This document shows, one piece after another, positions 49,401-59,842 of a stretch of DNA of 64,000 bases (positions within the stretch are counted from its first letter, which is position 1; every line of letters starts with the position of its first letter). The notes beneath the pieces are model-generated. The model was not told the origin of the DNA. It did not search any database and saw nothing but the letters and a program-made list of their open reading frames with translations. The stretch comes from Tetmemena sp. SeJ-2015 (Eukaryota; Ciliophora; Spirotrichea; Sporadotrichida; Oxytrichidae): contig JAJKFJ010021811.1 of the NCBI GenBank assembly GCA_027382625.1, forward strand, positions 214,893 to 278,892. The letters run 5' to 3'. The translations under genes and the position numbers were made by a program.

Positions 49401-51221
49401 CTGAGCCATAACTCTGAATAAGTTAAATGAAACCTTAAGTAGTTCATGATCTCATCATTATTGTAATTTATACAAGCAGAAGATGATCTTCTCTCTAATT
49501 TCATTGAGAGGTGCCTTTTCAATTTATTTAAAGCTCTTTAAGCAAAGCCTTTTTGTCAACATTGAGTATATATTCATACTACTTGTATTTTTCTAGGAGT
49601 TCAAGGGGGCCTTTGATATTTTCCTCTATCATAGCCTCAATGTGATCCTTAGCCTCAACACACCACTCAAAGCTCTCATTTTTTAATATGGAAGTTTGGT
49701 GTTCTTTCCTTTTAAAGGAAGGGCATTAGGTCATCCTCCAAGTTGCAAACCTTATTTGTGGAATGAACAATCATGGTGATTGCAGACTTGAGGAAGTCTC
49801 CGCATTTTTAGATTCTAGGGTGGTAGAGGATCCTATTTGAGTCATCATCAGGGTTCTAGTCTGTTTCTTCAGCACCTGGAGCTCCTTTAACAGTCTTGCC
49901 TCCCTTCTTTGCTCCCTTTTTCTTGTCCTCCTTTTTGTTGCTCTTCATTTGGAAGCTAAGATGAATGACAATTAGAGGTGTTGGCTGAACTTTCCAAAGC
50001 TCGTTCTTCTCAATGCTTGGAATAGTGAATGACCGAATAAACTCAACCCAGTCTGTTATGGAGAGTCTCACAAACTCTCTCAGATAAGTATTCAATATGT
50101 ACTCAAATCTAGCGATGATTCGCTTTAAGGGGCTGTTTTATTCTCTATTGAGTATAAATTTCTAATTAGCTTCGAAGAAGTTATGGTTCTTTCTGAGTTT
50201 GTCTTAAATCTCTCCAATTAGGAAGTCTCTCCACTGAATGAGCATATTTTGTGAAACGGATTAGTGGTGTGAGTTCTCCATCTTTTACAGCTCAGAGAGT
50301 TCTCTTGGCAGTTTCAAAATTTGCTTGTTGGTGTTCATAAACCTGAATTCCTGGAAGTCAATGCATTTCTTGGTAAAGACAACTACTATATTTTTTCATG
50401 CCAACTAGGTCAGAGTCTGCACTGTAGTGCTCTCTTCTAATTTCATCAGTCTTCTTCTTGAAGTCGTTTTCTCTTGTGCCAGGTGGGAAAGAAATGGGGT
50501 AGACGCCTTCTTTGCTTACCAGGTAACCCTCTCTCTTAAATTTGACCACGGCGAAGTATGGGGCAGTTTTCTTGGGAAGCCTAACTAGAGGAAAGTAAAA
50601 TTGATAAGCTTCAAGAACTTTTGGTGGTTGACTGGCTCTTGCATCTCTTTGAGAACTTAAAAAATATCCTAGACACTATTGTATCGAGGGCAAAACTTAA
50701 TCTGAAGGAATGGAATCAACCAAGTTTAACGACTCATCTATGCCCAATTCTCTTTCTCTAAACAGATCAGGGCTTTCATCGAAGAATAGGAGGGAAAGTC
50801 TTGTAACTAGCTTCTCTTGATAATTCTCAGTAACTGACACTGGCTTCCAATTTTATAGCACTTATATGGGTAGCTTGATCTTTGGCAGCGTTGGAGTCTA
50901 TCTCCTCAAGGAAAGTTTTTTCTCTGAAATTGAAATCGATATGATCTTCACTGACTCAAGATACTCTTTGTGCGTGGCTTCATGGATCCAAGGGTTGACT
51001 ACTTTGATCTCCTTGGGTTGCAGGGCTTGTTATTCCTCGACCGACAAAAGTGATGGCTGCTCTTCGCCGTTGTAGCCGTGGTTTGCTCCTCCGTTGGTGT
51101 CCATATATCCATCAGCACCAACCTTGGAGTCATCAACGACTTCGTCTGCACCGCCTGGTCCAGTTCTGTATTTACCTACGAGCACAGGCTTGTTCACTTT
51201 GTGGATTGAGAATTGCTTCAT
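31500..51221 (-). CDS. Scrambled germline gene for an axonemal dynein heavy chain (inner-arm type)
   Basis: Microtubule motor of cilia. The start ATG 51219-51221 opens a clean N-terminus ([20 protein letters not shown]) with [14 protein letters not shown] further on, like single-headed inner-arm chains. Within the locus every canonical block can be found: linker, AAA1 ([44 protein letters not shown]), AAA2 ([15 protein letters not shown]), AAA3 ([24 protein letters not shown]), AAA4 ([30 protein letters not shown]), stalk and microtubule-binding domain, AAA5 ([19 protein letters not shown]), AAA6 ([11 protein letters not shown]), and the C-terminal [13 protein letters not shown]. They do not lie in one line. 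They are spread over three successive passes, each lacking blocks that another holds, with short repeats at the joins. The 3' limit is approximate. The macronuclear product must be assembled by DNA rearrangement before it can be expressed. Confidence 0.88.
36496..36503 (-). repeat. Pointer 8, pass 3 side (CAAGATCA)
   Basis: Recurs at 47238-47245 in pass 1. Crossing gives [17 protein letters not shown], the canonical start of the AAA1-AAA2 junction. Confidence 0.9.
36513..36519 (-). repeat. Pointer 7, pass 3 side (TGAGCAG)
   Basis: Recurs at 47257-47263 in pass 1. Crossing back gives [10 protein letters not shown], as in other dyneins. Confidence 0.88.
36549..36556 (-). repeat. Pointer 6, pass 3 side (GTTGCCTC)
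   Basis: Recurs at 47279-47286 in pass 1. Crossing gives [14 protein letters not shown] across the end of AAA1. Confidence 0.88.
36896..36902 (-). repeat. Pointer 5, pass 3 side (GCTGCTT)
   Basis: Recurs at 41804-41810 in pass 2. Crossing back joins FFKGLAA to [13 protein letters not shown] in frame. Only 9 nt lie between pointers 4 and 5 in pass 3, so the displaced IES is minimal. Confidence 0.88.
36912..36920 (-). repeat. Pointer 4, pass 3 side (AACTGCTCT)
   Basis: Recurs at 41856-41864 in pass 2. Crossing here joins VVFNCS to DGLDYLAM, the invariant dynein sequence that pass 3 lacks. Confidence 0.88.
36953..36959 (-). repeat. Pointer 3, pass 3 side (GGATCTT)
   Basis: Recurs at 47367-47373 in pass 1, where the 13-nt micro-segment GGATCTTGCCAAA follows. 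It supplies the Ala codon missing from pass 3 and restores the frame. The return point is AAA at 47361-47363 and 36948-36950, giving KDLAKAIAVQC. Confidence 0.7.
36975..36983 (-). repeat. Pointer 2, pass 3 side (AACTGGAAA)
   Basis: The same 9 nt lie at 47380-47388 in pass 1. Crossing back here gives GTGK followed by TESVKDL, the canonical dynein AAA1 order. The 15 nt between pointers 1 and 2 in pass 3 do not encode dynein. Confidence 0.85.
36999..37004 (-). repeat. Pointer 1, pass 3 side (GGAGCA)
   Basis: The minus-strand GGAGCA at the end of a pass-3 segment recurs at 47406-47411 at the start of the Walker A segment of pass 1. Joining there continues LxxGGA into PEGPAGTGK in frame. Confidence 0.75.
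38971..43020 (-). other. Dynein locus, pass 2
   Basis: Again in N-to-C order but shorter. It holds [18 protein letters not shown] of AAA1 (about 41804-41860), [11 protein letters not shown] of AAA4 (about 41425), the stalk with the microtubule-binding region ([20 protein letters not shown] at about 40890-40950; [28 protein letters not shown] CC2 helices to about 40430), the AAA6 start [15 protein letters not shown] (about 39770) and C-terminal pieces WIDNGK and [10 protein letters not shown] (about 39240-39280). Stop at TGA 38971-38973. The parts between these blocks are dynein-like but garbled. Confidence 0.8.
43053..51221 (-). other. Dynein locus, pass 1 (N-terminus to C-terminus)
   Basis: Carries the N-terminal 400 or so residues nearly intact, linker pieces ([18 protein letters not shown] at about 48440-48500), the AAA1 Walker A segment [11 protein letters not shown] (about 47380-47411), [17 protein letters not shown] (about 47190-47240), [21 protein letters not shown]2 [16 protein letters not shown] (about 46760), AAA3 Walker B FVDDLNMP (about 45965) and GPPGGGRN (about 45800), RDVSKVCQ, the start of the stalk, [19 protein letters not shown] (about 44250), [11 protein letters not shown] (about 44060), [16 protein letters not shown] (about 43600) and the very C-terminus [15 protein letters not shown] (about 43125). 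It ends at TGA 43053-43055. Missing here: the AAA1 Walker B block, AAA4 and the microtubule-binding tip. Confidence 0.85.
47925..48090. other. Homopolymer-rich patch inside dynein pass 1
   Basis: T10, C6 and A6-type runs replace the place where the linker sequence around W-x-Y-LEPIF is expected. Pass 3 carries that motif at about 37390. The patch is either IES sequence or poorly resolved consensus. Confidence 0.4.
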
Positions 51222-52027
51222 CTACTTCCTACAGTAACATCAAAATATAGTGTAAACTTATCTATCATGAATATTTTTGAGAAGTAACGGTTATCAAAGG
51301 GAAAGGAAGAAGGGGAGCGAGAGTACCTGGCCTTTGAGGGTTTTTCTAAGATTTCGTTCTAAATTTGTTCATAGTGGTTGCTTATCTATTGGAAATCGGG
51401 GACTGTCAACTTCTAGATTGGTCCTACACCACAAACAAATAAGTAATTGAATTCGCGAAGGGCCGCTTTTCAAATTTCGAGTTGCAATTACAAAACCCAA
51501 ATAAATTAACTCCTTGCCAAATGAGTTAATTTCTTCTCTATAAGAAAATTATTTTAATGACAAATTTAGGGTTATTATATAAATAGTGAATGTAAGAGCT
51601 TACCGAAATTCTTATTCTAGCCAATTGCTTTTTTCTTAGACTTATGCATACACTTAATTAAAATAAAATTATTTATTGGGATCTAGTCTCCACCCCTTTA
51701 TATAAGCCCTATTTTATTCCTACTCTCACTCCAGCCAATATATTCCCAAATAAATAAAAAAAGGATGTGTACTATATAGTTGTATTTAATGAATAATAAA
51801 TATAAGCCCTCTTTATTAGCGATTAAATTCAAATCTTAAAGCGCTCTATGAGTAAGAATTTCAAATTCTACTCTAATAGTATTCACTCCTTCACCACTCC
51901 ACTTTCAAATTTAAATGATCACTCTTCAATGTTGGTTTTCAAGATTAGCAATGGTAAATTGCTAATTACTTTTGTATCGTGTATATTTATCTGTACATTA
52001 AATTAAATCCTTATATTCTTGTGCGAA
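51222..52027. promoter_or_regulatory. Divergent region between dynein and PGP-repeat genes
   Basis: 806 bases between the dynein start (51221, minus) and the start of the PGP-repeat gene (52028, plus). No coding is seen. It contains an imperfect inverted motif GTAACGGTTATC at about 51286-51297 that is not a canonical RFX X-box. Two axonemal genes may share this control region. Confidence 0.4.
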
Positions 52028-54332
52028 ATGGCGATAACCAACTACTCTGAAAGAGATGTGCTGAAGGTATTTATCTAGCAAGATCCAGAAAGAGGACCTG
52101 GCTTGTATGAAGTGCCCTTCTCAACCTTTGGTTAAAATCAGTAGAAGCGCAAGAGCTTGAAGGCAGCACCGCCTTTCGGACAAGGCTCAGGTTTCAACAA
52201 TCGAGACCAACTCCCTCAAGGTGGTGCTACTAGCAGTTACCTCCCACAGCATCACTACACACCCGGCCCAGGGTAGTATGACGTGAAGAAAACCAAAGGC
52301 TCCTTCGACAGTCAAACTGTAGTTAATGTAGATCAATAGCAAGGAGTTTACTTTGTGGTCAAGAATGGCACACTTCAAAAGAAGTCTCAGTGGCTCTCAG
52401 CCGATAAAACCAAAAAAGGATTCGATACTGTGAATCAGGCACCCAAGTAAAATATACCTGGACCTGGCGCATATAACACAACTGATATTCATATAAGCTT
52501 AGGTGATATATCAAAGAAAATAAAATAGAGGAATCTCAGTCCAAGGCTTGGACTGGCCAATAAAAACATCAAGAGCATCAGTATTAACTAGACTGATCAT
52601 GCTGTAGAGACTTATAAGCTCACTTCAGTGCCCAGTATACCTTCTAAAAGTCAACTGATCATAGTGCAAAAGTAGCAGCACCCGATCAATGCCTCCTCCT
52701 TTGAGAATTCTGTCTAAGACCTTTCTGGAAACTAAAGCTTTTAGTCTAGTCATCAAAACTTGAGTCCTCTTATTCAGACTTCTTAGGTGTCAACTTCCAT
52801 CATGGCTTAAGTAAAAACAAGCGACAATGATGAGGATTACAGAAAGAGGGTTGGACCTGGAAGCTATGACCCAAAGCTTTTGGAAAAATAAAACTCTGTA
52901 TCAGCCTGGAGTAAGTCCAAGCAAGAGAGGAAACTTTGGTTCGAGTAGAATCCAAATGCCCATCCTAATCTCAACATGACTTCATAGTATCAATTTTCTA
53001 CTAATTTAAGCTTCTTAGCTCGGATATAGACCAGGCCTAGAGGAAATCTCAGAGTACGATGAAAGAAGAATTGAGATTGGAGATCAGAACCCACAAGACA
53101 TCAAGCTTAGAAACCTGAAGCTAAAGAGATATCATCAAAAGTATAAAGTCAAGCGGCCTTTCAGCATTGGGGAATTCGAGAGAAGATTCCTTAATAAAAG
53201 TGGACAAGTAGATAAATCACAAGATGATGATGACCTTGAGGACTCAGAAGATGAGAAATTTATTTTACTGCTCTTAAATTTAAATCCAAGGGGATCACTC
53301 CAGGACCTGGGTAATACTATAACCCGATTACTCAATCCTCAATCAAGAAGCAATTTAAAGATCAGAAGCACTAGTTCTTTGGGAGCTCAGAAGACAGATT
53401 CTTATTTTAATGTGTTCTTTGATTTAAAGGGTCAATTTTCAAGCAAGGGGAAGATTCTCACAAAAGTACTCCTGCCTATGTAGGCCCTGGTTCCTATAAT
53501 TTAAATAGGATTAGTAAAGCATAAATTAAACGAGACCACAATTATTCATCAAGGAGAGATAAAAAGAGTCTTTGATGTCGATAAGGAGACTCTTGAGAAA
53601 CCTGGACCTGGAAATTATCAGCTTAGTGACTAGTCAATCTCAGCTAAGAAAGATTTTCAAAGGCAAATTCAGGCAGCATTTGGATCTTCGGACAGTAGGA
53701 AGATCGGTGCTTTTAAAGATTCCCTATCTCCCGGACCAGGTACTTACGATGATAAGAAACTTGAGCAGAACAATCACATCTATGGTAACCAGTCAATCTT
53801 CAAGTCTAACACGAAGAGAACTATTGAAAAGTTTATGGTCCCAAATCCTATGATCCCATCAGCCGCTGATTACAATTTGCAACATTATAAAGGCACATCT
53901 TACAACTCACTTCAAGGGGGTGCTCCCAATAACATTCTAGTCTTGAAGAGAGCGGTTTAGAAATAGGTGGAGAAGAATTATGAGAGAGGTCCTTTTAATG
54001 ACTAGAAGATAATTTCTTAACAAACCACTCTTGATTAGTACGAAAATATAGGGCCCGGAGCTTACACACCAATCCAAAATGAAGGATTTGGGCCTGCTTC
54101 GAAATAATAAAAGGGCAAGGGAAATGTAGATACCTTTGGAAAGAGCCGAAGATTTAATGATACTCTCAACGAGCTTAAAGCTGGTTAACTTCCGGGGCCT
54201 GGCCACTATGCAAGACAGCCTTATATGGAATAATCTGAGTGGCAGAAAAGAACTTTCAATCTAAGATATTTATAGAACGGCTAGGAGGTCTTAAGATCCA
54301 AAAGCCAAGTCAATAAAAGTGCTATATATTGA
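52028..54332 (+). CDS. SHIPPO / sperm-tail PG-rich repeat protein
   Basis: Axonemal microtubule-associated protein of the ODF3/STPG type. ATG 52028-52030 (MAITNYSERDVLK), TGA 54330-54332. At least ten PGP-x-Y style repeats are seen along its length: RGPGLYEV, TPGPGQYDV, IPGPGAYNT, VGPGSYDPK, TPGPGQYYNP, VGPGSYNLN, KPGPGNYQL, SPGPGTYDD, IGPGAYTPI and LPGPGHYAR. Typical spacing is 60-90 residues, with K/S/Q-rich linkers that use TAA/TAG freely. The frame changes a few times between about 53030 and 53570. The gene is divergent from the dynein and convergent with the next gene. Confidence 0.88.
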
Positions 54333-54468
54333 TGAATTTTCTCTTCCTAAATAAAAAATTATAAATAAATTAAAGATATTTCTCAAACATTTTTATGAGT
54401 TAATTTTTATATAAAGGTACAATAACAAATTTTTACTAAGAAATTTAATCTTAAGCTTTGGATTAAAT

Positions 54469-57026
54469 TCATTAAATATAGCTCTACTTAATTTACTGGT
54501 CAGTTATAATATTACAGTCTATTGAAAAGGTTGATAAAAATATTTTAACTTTCTAAAATGTAACAAATTATTACTCTGATAGTGTCCTTCCATCATCAAG
54601 ATCTAAAGACTCCTTAGTTTGAAGTATCGCTGAAAGTCCAGACATGGAGCTCTCAGTTCTTCCAATCCTAAATTTAAAGCTCTCCTCTATTGTGGGCTCG
54701 TCATATTCGAATATCTCTGAGTGCTTCTCAATCATGAAATCAAGGAACTTCTCAAAGCTCTTCCAAGTGTAGATATCGCAAGACATCAACTATGAATTCT
54801 TGAAAATGAGTTTCAAAAACACGCTCTGGATCTCCCCCTATAATTTAGAATTAGACAGGCTATGGATTGTTAATTACCTTCGAGTACATATTTAAAATTA
54901 ATTTAATACAAATTTCTGATATATATTTGCGATCTATAGATTATAAATAAGTCTGAGGATGAACTTCCAAGTCTCTCTATACTCAGCACAAAAGCATTCT
55001 TAGAAGAGGATTTTGAGCTCCTCTATGCTATTCCCTTGATCACTTGTCCTCTGGTAGTAGCTCTTGCAAATAGTTTTGAAAAGTGGAAAGTATCTGTCCT
55101 CGCAAAGAGCAGTAGGTAGTTAGTTCAAAACTTGCAGAAGGTAATGGAAAATTAGTTTAGGACTCTTCTACTCTAGAATGTATTCATAGTCTGAAAGCAT
55201 TATGTGATGATGCAAGATGTCCAAGTTTTTAGTAATAATTTATATAGATCAAATTTTCCATTTCATCAGGCAAGATTTAGTCGAACAGCTCTTTTGAAAA
55301 ATATGCTTTCTCTGGGTTTGCCTCGAAGTACATGCTTATGTAAACTTAAAGCAATGAAAAATATATCTTCTCTAAGTTTCTTAAGAATAAATTAATTTCT
55401 TTACTTAAAAAGCTGAGGAGTATCTGAAAACTCATCTCTGTAAAAATTTCTCAAATCTTAAGAGAGCACATTATGCAGCATCTTGTTGTGCAATTTCGGC
55501 TTTGCAGATTTAGGAATGGTTGGCTTTATTTCTGTGCGCTGTTCTCCGATAAACTCAGACATCGTCCTCGAGAAAGACTAATTTTATAGTGTCATAGAAT
55601 CATCACAGAAGAAAACTTTGTTTACAAACCCTCCCCCATTTGATAGATTTCGAGTAGTTGACTGCTGTTGCTCAAACTTCCTTCTTTCTTAAAAAAATAA
55701 TTCGCTTATTGCCAAAGCCCATTTAAGATTTCCAAATAGTTGAGCATAGTCGCTTTTGTTAGAATGGTTTTCTAGATCCTTTTCAGATTGTTTAATGAAT
55801 TTTTCTAAGATTTCATCTGGGAGTGCTTGAATAAAGTATCATGAGAATATAAATTTGACTTAGAATTTATATGAAGAAATCTATTGTGCATCCTTTAATC
55901 CTGTTCCTCTCTTTGGTAGATTAGGAAGAATTCTGGCAGTCTAAAAAAGTGGAAGATAAACTCTACTGAATTAATTTACGTCTTATAAATTTGAACCTTT
56001 GTAGTAACCTCACGGAACTCAGAGCTCAAGCACCCTTCTATCATTCAAATTGATTATAAATTGTATACACTAATTACTTCTATCATCATGTAGCCCTTAA
56101 AATACATGGTTGGCTGTACCACGTAAATGCTCTAAATGTTTTCCTTTTAATTAATTAAAGAATAAATTGAATCAATGCATTTTAATTATCTGGGAGAGTA
56201 GCGTAGTAGTCTTTGTAGTTTTTCATTATACCAAGCTTGGTTGAGCTAGAGCCACTGTGAATGTAAATATAGCTGGTCTTTGAACTACAACAAATTACAA
56301 ATTAGGTCATTCTAATTTATAAATTAAAATCAAGATTTTGAAGCAATTTTTTGTTTCAGAAAAGTGCGATGCTATCTATCTGAAGCTACTTTTAAATGAT
56401 GGAGATCTAAATTCAATTTAAATTACTTCTTAAATATTAGCCTTGATTTATAGACGGTTCTAATAAAATCATTTAGGAAAAGACTCCATCTTTATTGAAT
56501 AGACAGCTTAAATAAATTATCTAACTGTTCATTTCAAACAAGCATGAGAAAGAAGTTTCCAAGAACGATGGTCCTTCTGATCTTAACTAGATTATTCAAT
56601 CAGAACTTTTAAGAGGATTTTCGCTTATTTCAATACTTTTCTTTTTAAATAAATTCATGATAAAATATTTATATTAAGTCACTGATAATAATCATGACGT
56701 GTTAAACCAAGGATAGTATTGCTTACTATTTGGTCAGACGACTTTGGGACTAGATAACAGCTTCTCTCAATTCCTTCCTGAATTTGCTTTGCAAATAGTC
56801 TAAATATCAACAACTATGAAACCTTTAGCTGACTTACTGTTTCCATATATTACTATTGTTATCACGCCTTGACTGTTGATCATTTTAGTCACATACAAAT
56901 CAATTGCATGTAGAATATTATGATGCCGAGATCTGACATGAAGCCTTCACGTTTGCAAAGCATTTTATCGCGAACTAATTAATTGACCAGCTCCCTGCTC
57001 ATATCAGCTGCAAGTAAGTCCGCCAT
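54469..57026 (-). CDS. Unknown multi-exon helical protein
   Basis: Start ATG 57024-57026 (MADLLAADMSRELVNQLVRD), last in-frame TGA 54469-54471. Downstream coding pieces read NILHAIDLYVTKMINSQGVI, SLFLNDFIRTVYKSRLIF, NQAWYNEKLQRLLRYSP, ALPDEILEKFIKQSEKDL, DYAQLFGNLKWALAISELFF, MSEFIGEQRTEIKPTIPKS, AYFSKELFDQILPDEMENLI, YEYILEQKSPKLIFHYLLQV and YTWKSFEKFLDFMIEKHSEI. They are joined by short introns such as 40 nt near 54880-54920 and about 70 nt near 55330-55400. The protein looks like a helical repeat (HEAT/ARM-like) scaffold, but no family is recognised. The region around 56100-56900 is least certain. Confidence 0.55.
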
Positions 57027-57590
57027 TGTTCTATCTATACTTCTACTAAAAGAGATATTGTTAGACTTTTTTTATTTCAGAGGGAGTCTTCTTACTATCA
57101 AAAAGTTTAGAAGAGAAAATAATAATAAAATAGAAGTTATTCATTTATTTATCATAATATTCTTCGCTCGTTTCTTTTCTCTGCTAAATAAAGTAGTTTT
57201 ATTTTCATAAATAAGACTACTTAAGAAAGAGTTTACTATTCAAGATATTCTAGGAGTTCTCGTTTGTGGGATTCGGATAGAGAGCCCCCAGATTTAGAAA
57301 AAAGTAAAATTAAACATTTATGAAGATAATGATGCGACTATTTTGGAAATTTTAGAATGAATCTATTCTTTGTCCATGCGAAATTTATAATATCAAATCA
57401 GGTTTATATAGTTATTTATTCATGTTGTAGGTATTTCGCATCATATAAATTCAAGATATTTTACTCTTCACACCAGATTCATAGCCAAAATGTGAAATAT
57501 TCCTTAATGAAATAAATACTTGACTTTGATAAGTTAGACATTTTCAACATCATAAGGTCAAAAGACTAATCTCTAATAGCTTTTAGATTT
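57027..57590. other. Intergenic stretch
   Basis: About 560 AT-rich bases between two minus-strand genes. It should hold the promoter of the 57026 gene and the 3' end of the next. A 9-bp inverted pair (ATGCGAAAT / ATTTCGCAT) lies at about 57378 and 57432. The plus-strand open stretch at 56983-57210 is T-rich and judged non-coding. Confidence 0.4.
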
Positions 57591-59729
57591 TCATTGCTCC
57601 AAGTCAGGGAGAAGAGGCTGAGACACTTCTGAGGTTTGAATGTTCTCCATAGTTGAAAGAACATTTGTAGGTCTTAGCATCTCCTTCTGATGCTCGTATC
57701 TCCAACTTGCATCTCTGCTCCTTTGAGAGGCCTAACTACCCTCGTCCTCATCTTAAATAAATTAAGCATGGCAATTACAACAACTACTTTTAATTAAATC
57801 TTCCTCTGTATGATTTGACAAGTTGAGTAGGTCCATTTGAGCCTGCTGCTACTAGGTCATCCCTCTCTTTTTTGTTTACTTCTCAGAGTTTGAATGCGAC
57901 TTTTCTTCCTCTGATTCATAGAGCTGTTCATATCTAATTTCTTGCTGCTCGTGGTGTTTTTACTTCTACTGAATCTCAGAATTCACCACATAGAAGTAGA
58001 TCACCATCACTATATTTCAATTATAATCCATAATGTGTTGTGGATAAAAATCTTTTAGATCGTGTATATTTTGGATGAATTCATCGGCGTAGAAGTAGTA
58101 ATGATCAGAGGGGGAAATTAAAATTATAATCAGAATAAGAATATAAAATTGCTTCCCATATGTAGCCATCGTTGTTGCTATTTTTCCCAGTAGCTTCAAT
58201 TCTCAACTCTACATATTTAGCAATCATCATTAAATAAAGCTATTCTATTTACTATACTGTATTTTACAAAATCCTAAAGCCGAGCAAGAATATATAGAGA
58301 ATGAAGAAACAGTGGAAGATCCATCTGCCGCTTCCATATTTATTTGCTATGTAGAATTCCATTTGAGTTGCGTCGTCAACTTCACTTTCAAAATTGTAAT
58401 TTTCTGTTGGCTTCCCATTACCTTATTTTTCTCCTTCTCCTTCTTAATCAATATCCGTTTGCTGTAAAAGATTCTCCCTTTCTCTAAGCATGGAACTCGA
58501 GCGTAGAGTTGAAACTCTGTTAGTAACTTGGCGGAAATAGCCCACAAGCACCAGATAAAGTGCGAATTAGAGTGCTAGCAATGTTAACTGTAACACGAAA
58601 AGAGATTGTATTTTATGATAATTAATTTGCTATAAATTATTTTTTAGAAGCGGCGTTAATCCTATAATAAAAGATTATGCCTCAAGAACACAGAAATTAA
58701 ATATGGAGTGAAAGAGATGCTGATACTTACCAAAAGAGAGTGAAGAATAGTCCAACGAGGTCATTCATCTTTTTTCCGAAGGATACGAATAGAGTATCTG
58801 CTGTCAAGCAAATTGTGGCAAATGCAATTATAAAAAAATTAGGAGTGATTTATTTATAATTCTATTTGCTAATTATCATGACAAGGTATAATTTCATCTT
58901 CTTCATTCTTTTTACCGATTTCTTGATATCATCTTCTCTCAGAGATTTTAGGAAGTAGTAGATCTAAGCCCTACATACTTTAAAATAAGTACACCAATTC
59001 TCATTTTAAGAATCTATTATATAATTTATTTACTTTATTAGAAATATGATATTACCAGCAAAAAAGGACAGCATATCCAACTATGATATAGCAGTAGTAG
59101 GGGATCTCAAAAAATACTTGCTGATAGATGTTCCCTCTCAAGGTTGTGTCTTTGAACACCCAAAGATACAGAATGCTCAAAATTATTCGAACTACAGTCA
59201 AATCATTAAGCCAAATTTAACTCTCAAACTCTATCCTTACTTGAAACTGAAATGATTAGACTTCAATTTATGGAAATTTAATACACACATTAAAATACTT
59301 TATAATTTAATTTCTTAAATTAAAATAAAATTAAAGAGATTTCTATAAATAAATTTTGGAGTTTCTTTTAACTAAAATAATTAAATTATAAAGAATTTGA
59401 ATACTCACTTTTCATGTGTTTTATGATTTAGACTGATCAATATGGTAAGTGAGAAGATATTTTGGTTTTATTTGTGACGTAGAGAGTTGATATGCAATGC
59501 TAAGAATACCGAGAATGCGGGAATAATTGCATAATTTATATTTTCCACGAGAGAGTAGTCATAAAAGCTTCCCTACAAAATTAATAATATATTGAAATTA
59601 ACTTACCTTGCTCTACTGATTATTCGTTAAAACAAAAGTACTAGAAGTTGCAGGGAACGAATCAGACTGAGTAGTGTTCAAATGGCTTAGCAAGCTGTTC
59701 TCTTGCGTGAGTGAGAAAAATTAAGACAT
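57591..59729 (-). CDS. Seven-helix membrane protein, paralogue 2
   Basis: ATG 59727-59729 (MSQFFSLTQENSLLSHLNTT), TGA 57591-57593 after LPDLEQ. Helices in order: NINYAIIPAFSVFLALHI, LTVVRIILSILYLWVF, FEIPYYCYIIVGYAVLFAG, PNFFIIAFATICLTADTLF, LALQFALYLVLVGYF, RWIFHCFFILYIFLLGF and QFYILILIIILISP, then a charged S/E/Q-rich tail. Introns include GTAAGT-type ones at about 59530-59615 and 58660-58730. The loop before helix 3 carries QQVFFEIPYY, shared with the upstream paralogue (QQFYYEIPFF). Topology recalls THH1/TOM1 or GPR137-like proteins, but that is only a resemblance. Likely a membrane receptor or organiser; ligand unknown. Confidence 0.65.
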
Positions 59730-59842
59730 TTTATTACCCTTCTCTGAATTAAATCTCAGTCTTATGTAATTTCAATCTGAATTTCTAAAGATATTCTATT
59801 ATGAAGATAGATTCACAAGTTTCAAACAATAATATATTCAAA

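Noticed and set aside
31500..51221. Three separate tandem dynein heavy-chain genes or pseudogenes
   Set aside because: No pass has a complete motor, the gaps are complementary, and exact short repeats at the gap edges rebuild canonical sequence in frame. Independent decay would not leave such joins.
51280..51300. RFX X-box in the axonemal divergent promoter
   Set aside because: The inverted motif lacks the GTNRCC...RGYAAC arrangement.
59046..59255. Plus-strand ORF of 69 codons
   Set aside because: Minus strand here encodes helices 2-3 of the seven-helix protein with the EIPYY signature.
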